Shown: piece by piece, positions 9,129 to 15,897 of the stretch
Numbering within the stretch: the first letter of the stretch is position 1
How the letters are laid out: each line of letters starts with the position of its first letter
DNA from: Solirubrum puertoriconensis
GTDB taxonomy: Bacteria; Bacteroidota; Bacteroidia; Cytophagales; Hymenobacteraceae
Assembly: GCF_001483135.1 (NCBI RefSeq)
Contig: NZ_LNAL01000008.1
Location: forward strand, 1 to 64,000
Length of the DNA stretch: 64,000 nucleotides
Direction: 5' to 3'
Made by a program: the position numbers and the translations under genes
Notes under the pieces: model-generated
Databases searched by the model: none
Told to the model about the DNA's origin: nothing
Seen by the model: only the letters and a program-made list of their open reading frames with translations

Positions 9129-11309
9129 ATGCCTCGTACCATTATTGTTTCTAACCGTCTTCCTACCAAAGTAAAACGCGCCGACGACGGTAGTCTCTCC
9201 TTTTCGCCCAGCGAGGGCGGCTTGGCTACTGGTTTAGGTTCGGTTTACCAGCAAGACGACAACGTGTGGGTAGGATGGCCCGGCCTGTACCTCGATAGCG
9301 AGGACGAGGAGCGCCACGTTACCGAACAACTTCGTCCCGACAGCATGGCGCCGGTGTTCCTCACCGAAGACGAAATTCGGGATTACTACGAGGGCTTCAG
9401 CAACGAAACCCTGTGGCCTACCTTCCACTACTTTGCGCAGTACGCCGTATTCAACCCCACGTACTGGCAGGCCTACGAGGCCGTGAACCGCAAGTTCTGC
9501 GAAGCCGTGGCTGCCCAAGCTGGCCCCGACGACACCATCTGGATTCAGGATTACCAATTGCTGCTGCTGCCGGGCATGTTGCGCCAGGCTCTGCCCAATG
9601 CTACCATTGGCTTTTTCCTACACATCCCGTTTCCGTCTTACGAGTTGTTTAGGGCGGTACCGTGGCGGCGGCAACTGCTCGAAGGCATGCTCGGAGCCGA
9701 CCTCGTTGGCTTCCACACCTACGGCTATATGCGCCATTTCCTGAGCTCGGTGGAGCGCCTGCTGGGCTGCCCCAACCAGAATGGCTTGGTGGAATCGGGC
9801 AACCGCACCGTGATGGTAGATGCCTTTCCCATGGGCATCGATTACGACAAGTATGCTGAGGTGGCAGCCTCCGCCGAAGCGCAAAGCCTCGAAGCTGAAT
9901 ACCGGCAGGTCCTGGCCGATCAGCAGGTGGTGCTCAGCATCGACCGGCTCGATTACACCAAGGGCATTGCCCAGCGCCTGCGGGCGTTTGAGTTGCTGCT
10001 GCAGCGCCACCCCGAGTTGCACAACAAAGTAACGCTGCTGATGCTAGTGGTACCCTCGCGCGACCAAGTGCAGCAGTACAAAGAGCTGAAAGAGGAAATT
10101 GACGAGCTGGTAGGCCGCATCAACGGCGACTACCGCACCATCAGTTGGTCGCCCATTCAGTACTTCTACCGCTCTTACCCGCTCGAGGAGTTGAGCGCCC
10201 TGTATCGCATCGCTGATGTGGCGCTGGTGTCGCCGATGCGCGACGGCATGAACCTGGTAGCCAAGGAGTTTATTGCCAGCCGACTCGATCAGCGGGGTGT
10301 GCTTGTACTAAGCGAACGGGCCGGTGCTGCCCGTGAGCTGTCGGATGCGGTCATCATCAACCCCACCGACATGGAGCAGGTAGCCGACGCCATGTACCAG
10401 GCCCTGACCATGCCCGCCGACGAGCAGCTTAGCCGCATGACCAGCTTGCAAACCATTGTGAAGCGCTACAACGTGCACGCTTGGGTCGAGTTGTTCATGA
10501 ACCGCTTGGCGTACAGCAAAATCAAGCAGCAAATTCTGAACACCGACACCCTCGACGAGCCCGCGCAGCTGCTCATGACCGAGCAATTTAAACAGGCCCA
10601 AAACCGCTTGCTGCTGCTCGATTACGACGGCACGCTGATGCCGTTCCAAACCAATCCGCAGCGCGTAAGCCCCGATGCAGAGTTGCGCCGCCTGCTGCAG
10701 GCGCTTACCGCTAACAAGCGCAACCGCGTGGTTATCATTTCGGGCCGCGACCGAGAAACGCTAACCAACTGGCTCGGCGATTTGCCGCTCGATTTCATTA
10801 CCGAGCACGGTGTGTGGCTGAAGGAACGCGAGGGCGACTGGCATATGATTCAGCCGCTTCGCAACGATTGGAAGCGCGACATTCGGCCTATTCTGGAATT
10901 GCACGTGAGCCGTACGGCCGGTGCCTTTATCGAGGAGAAGGAGTACTCACTGGTGTGGCACTACCGCCGCGTCGATCCGGACCTAGGCGCCATGCGTGCC
11001 CGCGAGCTAGCGGCGCACCTCAACTTTATTGGCAGCGGCAGCGGCTTGCACATTATGGAGGGCAACAAGGTGGTCGAAATCAAGAATGCCGGCATTGATA
11101 AAGGCGTAGCTGCTGCGCATTGGGTGCAACAGTTTGGCCCCGACTTTATTTTGGCCATGGGCGACGACCGCACCGACGAAGACACCTTCCGGGCCGTGCC
11201 GCCCGAGGCGTACACCGTGAAGGTGGGCGCCCGCCCTAGGTCGCTGGCCCGCTACCACCTCGACAGCCCCGAGCAAGTACGCCAGGTGCTCTGGAACTTG
11301 GTTGAGTAA
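9129..11309 (+). CDS. Bifunctional trehalose-6-phosphate synthase/phosphatase
   Basis: A 726-residue fusion that makes trehalose from UDP-glucose and glucose-6-phosphate in one polypeptide. Residues 1-470 are a GT20 synthase (OtsA-like): RLPTKVKR (10-17), GGLATGLG (about 30), [11 protein letters not shown] (about 164), the donor-binding [11 protein letters not shown] (about 274) and [14 protein letters not shown] (about 367). From about 490 a HAD-type phosphatase (OtsB-like) follows, with the nucleophile motif [13 protein letters not shown] (Asp at about 498) and [10 protein letters not shown] near 677. Two-domain proteins of this kind are frequent in Bacteroidota. It is convergent with the GH15 gene, suggesting a trehalose synthesis and turnover pair. 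No clean promoter motif was found in the 300 bp upstream. Confidence 0.95.
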   Translation: MPRTIIVSNRLPTKVKRADDGSLSFSPSEGGLATGLGSVYQQDDNVWVGWPGLYLDSEDEERHVTEQLRPDSMAPVFLTEDEIRDYYEGFSNETLWPTFHYFAQYAVFNPTYWQAYEAVNRKFCEAVAAQAGPDDTIWIQDYQLLLLPGMLRQALPNATIGFFLHIPFPSYELFRAVPWRRQLLEGMLGADLVGFHTYGYMRHFLSSVERLLGCPNQNGLVESGNRTVMVDAFPMGIDYDKYAEVAASAEAQSLEAEYRQVLADQQVVLSIDRLDYTKGIAQRLRAFELLLQRHPELHNKVTLLMLVVPSRDQVQQYKELKEEIDELVGRINGDYRTISWSPIQYFYRSYPLEELSALYRIADVALVSPMRDGMNLVAKEFIASRLDQRGVLVLSERAGAARELSDAVIINPTDMEQVADAMYQALTMPADEQLSRMTSLQTIVKRYNVHAWVELFMNRLAYSKIKQQILNTDTLDEPAQLLMTEQFKQAQNRLLLLDYDGTLMPFQTNPQRVSPDAELRRLLQALTANKRNRVVIISGRDRETLTNWLGDLPLDFITEHGVWLKEREGDWHMIQPLRNDWKRDIRPILELHVSRTAGAFIEEKEYSLVWHYRRVDPDLGAMRARELAAHLNFIGSGSGLHIMEGNKVVEIKNAGIDKGVAAAHWVQQFGPDFILAMGDDRTDEDTFRAVPPEAYTVKVGARPRSLARYHLDSPEQVRQVLWNLVE

Positions 11310-11324
11310 GCGGAAGCACCGGCT

Positions 11325-11518
11325 GTCATTGCGAGCAAAGCGAAGCAATCAGTCCTGAGCTGGGCACAAGCCCTCACCCAGCACCAACCGAAAACCCCGT
11401 ACCAACCGAAACCGCACCGCCCGAATCCTAGCAACAGGATTTGGGCGGTGCGGTTTCGGTTGGTACTAGCTGAACGATTGTGTTGCTAGTGGAAGGATTG
11501 CTTCGTCCTCGCAACGAC
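11325..11518. repeat. Dispersed inverted-repeat element, nested palindromes
   Basis: The outer arms are GTCATTGCGAGCAAAGCGAA plus GCAATC (11325-11350) and, inverted, GGATTGCTTC to GCAACGAC (11495-11518). They share TTGCGAG and GAAGCAATC with a short indel between. Inside sits the perfect hairpin at 11399-11466. The outer arms resemble those at 24678-24770, so this looks like a non-coding repeat family inserted between convergent genes. Confidence 0.65.
11399..11466. terminator. 31-bp near-perfect hairpin between convergent genes
   Basis: The sequence 11399-11429 pairs with 11436-11466 over 31 bp with a single G-T wobble and a 6-nt loop (AGCAAC). The arms begin GTACCAACCGAAACC and end GGTTTCGGTTGGTAC. 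Lying between the ends of the trehalose and GH15 genes, it can terminate both directions, though neither side has a long T tract. Confidence 0.6.
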
Positions 11519-11543
11519 AACGTGAGGAACGGTTGAATTTGCT

Positions 11544-13331
11544 TTACAAGAAGTTGGGCACGTCGAGCTTCTTGGAAATGCGATAGGCAGCGTTTACCAA
11601 GCCTACGTGGCTGTAAGCCTGCGGGAAGTTGCCCCACTGTGAGCCGGTGCGGGCATCTACATCTTCCGACAATAACCCTAGGTGGTTGGTGTAGCCGAGC
11701 AGCTTCTCGAACTCGCGCACGGCGTCATCGAGGCGGCCGACGCAGGCCAGCGCTTCGATGTACCAGAAAGAGCAGATGAGGAAGGTCGTTTCGGGCGTGC
11801 CGAAGTCATCGGCGTGGCGGTAACGATAGAACAAGCCCTCGGGGGTTTTCAATTCGGCTTCGAGCGCGGCAAGGTGCGTACGCGCCACCTCCGAATCGGG
11901 CCGCAGGTAGCCCATCATAATGAGCTGCATGGTGCTGGCGTCGAGATGCGGCGAGCCGATGGCGTTGGTGTACACCTGCCGCCCAGGGTTAAAGCAAGCC
12001 TCAATTTTTTGCCCGGCTTGCCGCATCAGGCGTTCGGCCAAGCCAGCCATATCGGCGTTACCTAGGTTGTTGGCCACCTTGTGGGCGGCATGAGCACCAG
12101 CCCAGTGGAAGAGGTAGGTGTAGCAGTGAAATTGCGCTAGGTTGCGGAACTCCCACAGGCCGGCATCGGGCTGCTCCATGGTGCGCTCAATAAACGAGAG
12201 GGCATCGTACATGAGCTTTTCGGAGTGTACGCGCTCTTTCGTAACAAAACGCTGATCGACGTAGAGCGGCAGCAAAGCTACCAGCACCTGCCCGTACACG
12301 TCGTTCTGGATGTGCGTGTAGGCATCGTTGCCAATGCGCACCGGCTGGTTGCCTAGGTAGCCGGCCAGGTGCGAAAGCTCCTGCTCAATAAGCTCGGAGT
12401 TGCCGCTTATGGAGTACAGCGGCTGGTACTTATCGCGCACCTTCGTGGAGATGTTGGCGATGAAGTGAAAGTACTGCTCCATCTCCTCAAAGTGGCCGAT
12501 GTTGTTGAAGGCCGTGAGGATGTAGTAGGTGTCGCGCATCCAGCAGTAGCGGTAGTCCCAGTTGCGCGTGGAGCCCGGCGCCTCGGGCAGCGAGGTGGTA
12601 GTAGCCGCGATGATGGCGCCCGTGTCTTCGTACTGATGCAGCTTCAGCACCAAGCCCGAGCGGATTACCTGCGGTTGGTAGAAGTTGCTGATGCTGGTGC
12701 TTTTTACCCACTGGCGCCAGTACTGCGTGGTTTCGCGCAAAAACCGCTCGCAGGTGCTTTCGAGCGCGGCCTCTAACGGTGCGCCGTAGGTGAGCACCAA
12801 GTACTTGGTTTCGGTGAGGGCAAAGTCTTCCTCATCCAAAATGTAGCTGAGCGGCACGTTGGAGGTTAGGCGCACCTCCTCGGGCAAGCCCATAAAGCTG
12901 ATGTGGTTGGAGGAGCGGCGCGGGCTGAGCATTTGCCGGCCGTAGTCGCCCACAGGGCGGCACACGGCCCGCACGCGGGGCGTACCGGCCAAGGGCTCGA
13001 GCTTCCGAATCAGCATTAATGGCTTGTAGTACCGTTCGTACTGCTGAAAGCGGGGCGCAAAGTCGGTTACGCGGTAGCGGCCCTGCGCCGACTCCACCTC
13101 GGTGCACAGAATATTGGTGTTGTCGAGGTAGTATTGGTGCGTCCGGAACTCCCCCTCGGCAGGCCGCAGCGTAAACTCGCCGCCCTGCTGCCGATCGAGC
13201 AGGCTGCCAAATACAAAGCCGCTATCGAAACGGGGCCAGCACAGCCACTGCAGGCTGGTATCCTGATGAATAAGCGCCAAGTAGGCGCAGTTGCCGATTA
13301 CGCCTAGGTCGTAAGTGTGTCGGTTGCTCAT
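11544..13331 (-). CDS. GH15 glucoamylase/trehalase-like glycosidase
   Basis: A 595-residue protein with an N-terminal trehalase-like beta domain (about 1-210) and a C-terminal GH15 alpha/alpha barrel. The barrel signature GSTRNWDYRYCWMRD is at about 253-267, and SEDVDARTGSQWGNFPQAYS near the end is the family's second acidic motif followed by the conserved SHVGLVNAA. There is no signal peptide, so it is cytoplasmic. Relatives act on alpha-glucosides including trehalose; its position facing the trehalose synthase gene favours a trehalose or maltooligosaccharide role, an inference. I start at the ATG at 13331 (MSNRHTYDLG); the frame extends five codons further to a CTG. Confidence 0.88.
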   Translation of the reverse strand: MSNRHTYDLGVIGNCAYLALIHQDTSLQWLCWPRFDSGFVFGSLLDRQQGGEFTLRPAEGEFRTHQYYLDNTNILCTEVESAQGRYRVTDFAPRFQQYERYYKPLMLIRKLEPLAGTPRVRAVCRPVGDYGRQMLSPRRSSNHISFMGLPEEVRLTSNVPLSYILDEEDFALTETKYLVLTYGAPLEAALESTCERFLRETTQYWRQWVKSTSISNFYQPQVIRSGLVLKLHQYEDTGAIIAATTTSLPEAPGSTRNWDYRYCWMRDTYYILTAFNNIGHFEEMEQYFHFIANISTKVRDKYQPLYSISGNSELIEQELSHLAGYLGNQPVRIGNDAYTHIQNDVYGQVLVALLPLYVDQRFVTKERVHSEKLMYDALSFIERTMEQPDAGLWEFRNLAQFHCYTYLFHWAGAHAAHKVANNLGNADMAGLAERLMRQAGQKIEACFNPGRQVYTNAIGSPHLDASTMQLIMMGYLRPDSEVARTHLAALEAELKTPEGLFYRYRHADDFGTPETTFLICSFWYIEALACVGRLDDAVREFEKLLGYTNHLGLLSEDVDARTGSQWGNFPQAYSHVGLVNAAYRISKKLDVPNFL

Positions 13332-13430
13332 GGGCCGGTGCAGCACCCGCGTTTACAAGGGTGCATGGCCTGAGTGTACCCCATGCAGCCCGCCGAGGTT
13401 GCCTTGCCCGCGCAACTATAGCCCAAACAC

Positions 13431-13667
13431 CTACCCTGCCATGCCCAGCAGCAAACCTGCTCCTAGCACTACAGTAGCCAACCAAAACAGGCGCGTGGCC
13501 CATTGCTGTTGCCGCTGCAGCATGGCGTAGCGGGCCGAGCAGGCGGGCTCTTGGGGCTCGCGCGGCTGCAGGGTTTCTTTGAGCAGCAGCCATACGGCGG
13601 CTACTACTTGCACAAACACTGCGCCGGGCACCAGTACTTTCGAGGAAGACAGAAGCGGTGAGTTCAT
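13431..13667 (-). CDS. Small two-helix membrane protein
   Basis: A 78-residue protein, not recognised. It begins with an ATG at 13667 and has two hydrophobic segments, about residues 10-29 (VLVPGAVFVQVVAAVWLLL) and 58-76 (LFWLATVVLGAGLLLGM), separated by a charged loop rich in Arg, Glu and Gln. That pattern supports a real inner-membrane protein. It lies 100 bp upstream of the GH15 gene on the same strand, so the two could be co-transcribed. No function can be given. Confidence 0.55.
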   Translation of the reverse strand: MNSPLLSSSKVLVPGAVFVQVVAAVWLLLKETLQPREPQEPACSARYAMLQRQQQWATRLFWLATVVLGAGLLLGMAG

Positions 13668-13800
13668 AGCTGCAGAAGTGATTGGCTGGCGGGGCTGCTT
13701 GGGCCTAGGTGGTGGTGCGGTGTAGCGGCACTGCCAAGCCGAACGGTGAGGGATGTAGAACGATTTCGTTGCAAATCTGCAGGCTATCGGCTCGTTTCTG

Positions 13801-13839
13801 CTTTCGCGAAACGGAGTTCCACTTTCGCGAAACGGAATT
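13801..13839. promoter_or_regulatory. Tandem operator candidate, TTTCGCGAAA boxes
   Basis: CTTTCGCGAAACGGAGTT (13801-13818) and CTTTCGCGAAACGGAATT (13822-13839) are direct repeats differing at one base, offset by exactly 21 bp (two helical turns). Each contains the palindrome TTTCGCGAAA. They lie 40 bp upstream of the putative araC-type promoter, a common arrangement for a regulator binding as two cooperating units. Confidence 0.7.
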
Positions 13840-13878
13840 TGTACGCAGTGCCCGTTCTCCGTTTTGCGCTATTCATTC

Positions 13879-13907
13879 TTGCTATACCACTGCTGCTGCT
13901 TACTTTG
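13879..13907 (+). promoter_or_regulatory. Promoter of the AraC-type gene
   Basis: TTG (13879-13881), 18 bases, then TTACTTTG (13900-13907), which matches the Bacteroidota TAnnTTTG element except for the second base. It is 16 bp upstream of the ATG at 13924. Confidence 0.5.
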
Positions 13908-13923
13908 TAGTAGCAAGTGACCT

Positions 13924-14940
13924 ATGGAGACCTTCTTCGAGTTCCGCACGGCCGAACTCACCGACAACTGCCAAACCGAGCTTCAGCAGCACGCTAATGT
14001 GGTGCAGGCCGATACGCTGTGGCGTAATCCCGCGGGTAGTACCGCCAAATTCACCGATTATTTCCTCGATGGTTTTCAGCTAACTAGCATGAGCGGCAAG
14101 CTGGTACAGCCGCTTAAGGCCGAGCTGGAAGTGGCCAAGCCGTGGGTGGGCATGCTGTTTCAGTTCGACGGCGACACGCACTCGCGCAGCTGCGCCAGCC
14201 GCCCTATGACGCTCGGCTCGAGCCGGCAAAACGTGGTAGGCGACGAAACCACCCGCAACCACTACACCTTTCAGGGCGAGCAGAGCGGCCGCGATTTTCA
14301 CATGTTCTCAGTGCACCTCACGCCCGAGTTCTTTCGCAACCTCGTTACGAGCAATGCCGAGTGGCTGCGCATGCACGAGCGGCGCCTGGGCCGCGCCGAG
14401 CCTTTTGTGCTGATTCCCGATGGCGTGGCCGTAACGCCCATGATGCGCGCCATCATTCAGCAAATTGCCGAGTGCCCCTACTCGGGCGCCCTGAAGAAGA
14501 TGTTCTTGGAGGCGCGCTTTCTGGATTTGTTTGTGGAGCAGCACGAACAAATGGCGCGCAATCTTTACCGCCTCTCCACCACCGAGCGCGACCTGTTTTA
14601 CGCCATCCGCGACTTCCTCGACTCTCACTACGCCAACCCGCCCAGCCTGCTCGAGCTGGCGCGGCAGTTCGGCACCAACGACTTCAAACTGAAAAAGGGC
14701 TTTAAAGACCTGTTCGGCACCACCGTGTTCGGCTACGTGGCCGAGCGCCGCTTGGCCGTAGCGCACCAACTGATTACCCACACCGAGCAGCCGCTGCAAG
14801 AGGTGGCCGAGTCGGTGGGCTTTACCAACCCGGCGCACTTTGCCACGGCCTTTAAACGCAAGTTTGGCGTGGCGCCCTCGCAAATGCGCCGCTCGCGCTA
14901 CACCGTGCCCGATACCGGTGCTTGGATGCAACTGGCCTAA
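13924..14940 (+). CDS. AraC family transcriptional regulator
   Basis: A 338-residue regulator. The N-terminal 225 residues have no recognisable enzymatic motif and presumably sense a ligand. The C-terminal 100 residues are a double helix-turn-helix: LLELARQFGTNDFKLKKGFK (first HTH, about 240-259), then GYVAERRLAVAHQLI and the conserved LQEVAESVGFTNPAHFATAF (second HTH, about 296-315) followed by FKRKFGVAPSQMR. This C-terminal architecture is diagnostic of the family. The gene is preceded by tandem TTTCGCGAAA boxes at 13801-13839, which may be its own operator. No target gene is obvious nearby; the downstream neighbour pdxH is convergent. Confidence 0.93.
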   Translation: METFFEFRTAELTDNCQTELQQHANVVQADTLWRNPAGSTAKFTDYFLDGFQLTSMSGKLVQPLKAELEVAKPWVGMLFQFDGDTHSRSCASRPMTLGSSRQNVVGDETTRNHYTFQGEQSGRDFHMFSVHLTPEFFRNLVTSNAEWLRMHERRLGRAEPFVLIPDGVAVTPMMRAIIQQIAECPYSGALKKMFLEARFLDLFVEQHEQMARNLYRLSTTERDLFYAIRDFLDSHYANPPSLLELARQFGTNDFKLKKGFKDLFGTTVFGYVAERRLAVAHQLITHTEQPLQEVAESVGFTNPAHFATAFKRKFGVAPSQMRRSRYTVPDTGAWMQLA

Positions 14941-14972
14941 GCAGCACTTAGGGCAGTTGCTGCCCAATTGAG

Positions 14973-15035
14973 TACGCCCACAAAGCACCTAGGCCCCGCA
15001 GCGCAACTGCGGGGCCTAGGTGCTTTGTGGGCGTA
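14973..15035. terminator. 28-bp perfect hairpin between convergent genes
   Basis: 14973-15000 pairs base for base with 15008-15035 around a 7-nt loop (GCGCAAC). Each arm contains AAAGCACCTAGGCCCCGCA or its complement. It lies between the AraC gene stop and the pdxH stop and can serve both as terminator. Confidence 0.8.
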
Positions 15036-15042
15036 TCTGGCG

Positions 15043-15672
15043 TTAAGGAGCTAGGCACACCTGCTGCCAGCCGGTCGGCGTCCGCTCAAAACGCATGCGG
15101 CTGGGCAAGTCGCCGGGGTTGCCAGCCCAAAACTCGATCATGGTAGGATGCACGGCATAACCGCCCCATTGCGGTGGACGCGGAACGGCTTTTTGGGTAG
15201 AAAAACGCTCCGTGGCTTCGTGCAAGCGTTCGGCAAGCTCCTCGGGGCTGCTGAGCACTTGGCTTTGCGGCGAGGCCCACACGCCCAATTGGTTGGCCCT
15301 AGGCCGTTTGCTGAAAGCGGCAGTGGCATCGTCGGGCGGCAATGGGTGTACCACGCCCTCCACGCGCACTTGTCTATCGAGCCCCGACCAGTAAAAAGTA
15401 AGCGCGGCGTAGGGGTTGGCTTCGAGCTCTTGGGCTTTGGGGCTGGTGAGACTGGTGAAAAATCGGAATCCGGTTTTATCGGTGGGTACGCCGTGCAGGT
15501 ACACCACGCGCGCCGTGGGGTGGCCGTCGGAGCGCACGGTGGCCAAGGTCATCGGCACGGGGCCATCGAGCGGGGCTTCGTCGAGCCAGCGCTGAAAAAG
15601 ATGCAGCGCATCGGTTTCGGCGAGCAGCGTGGCCCAGCCAGCCGGCAGGGCCGGCGCAAGGGTTGTTTCCAT
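15043..15672 (-). CDS. pdxH: Pyridoxamine 5'-phosphate oxidase
   Basis: FMN enzyme that oxidises pyridoxamine- or pyridoxine-5'-phosphate to pyridoxal-5'-phosphate (vitamin B6 pathway), cytoplasmic homodimer. The 209-residue length is standard. Motifs along the chain: PMTLATVRSDGHPTARVVYL (FMN-binding, about 40-59), FFTSLTSPKAQELEANPYAA, FYWSGLDRQVRVEG, the loop SPQSQVLSS and WGGYAVHPTMIEFWAG (about 168-183). The terminal LAP matches the family. The gene has a textbook promoter at 15728-15757 and a TCACAT-N4-ATGTGA site just upstream of it. Confidence 0.94.
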   Translation of the reverse strand: METTLAPALPAGWATLLAETDALHLFQRWLDEAPLDGPVPMTLATVRSDGHPTARVVYLHGVPTDKTGFRFFTSLTSPKAQELEANPYAALTFYWSGLDRQVRVEGVVHPLPPDDATAAFSKRPRANQLGVWASPQSQVLSSPEELAERLHEATERFSTQKAVPRPPQWGGYAVHPTMIEFWAGNPGDLPSRMRFERTPTGWQQVCLAP

Positions 15673-15727
15673 AGCAACAGGTAGGGTAGTGAGGGCGGAG
15701 TAGCGGCCACTGAAGCAGCCGATAGCA

Positions 15728-15757
15728 CAAACGTAAACTATTGCAGCTCACAATCAA
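15728..15757 (-). promoter_or_regulatory. pdxH promoter
   Basis: On the minus strand TTG (15757-15755), exactly 19 bases, then TACGTTTG (15735-15728), a perfect Bacteroidota housekeeping promoter 56 bp upstream of the pdxH ATG. Confidence 0.8.
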
Positions 15758-15764
15758 GGATTTA

Positions 15765-15780
15765 TCACATCTATATGTGA
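15765..15780. promoter_or_regulatory. Palindromic site TCACAT-N4-ATGTGA
   Basis: TCACATCTATATGTGA is a 6+4+6 palindrome ending 7 bp upstream of the pdxH -33 element and 93 bp upstream of the ATG. The same motif occurs at 44294-44309 and 55886-55901 at similar distances from other start codons, which suggests a shared transcription factor. Confidence 0.6.
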
Positions 15781-15897
15781 AGCTCGACTATGATCGGCTT
15801 TCGCTGTAAGCGCCAAGCCCAAACACGTAGCCCCGGCAGCAGCTGTACAACCTGCGCCGGGGCTACGTGTTTGCGCTTGCGCCAACTTTAAGCAGGC

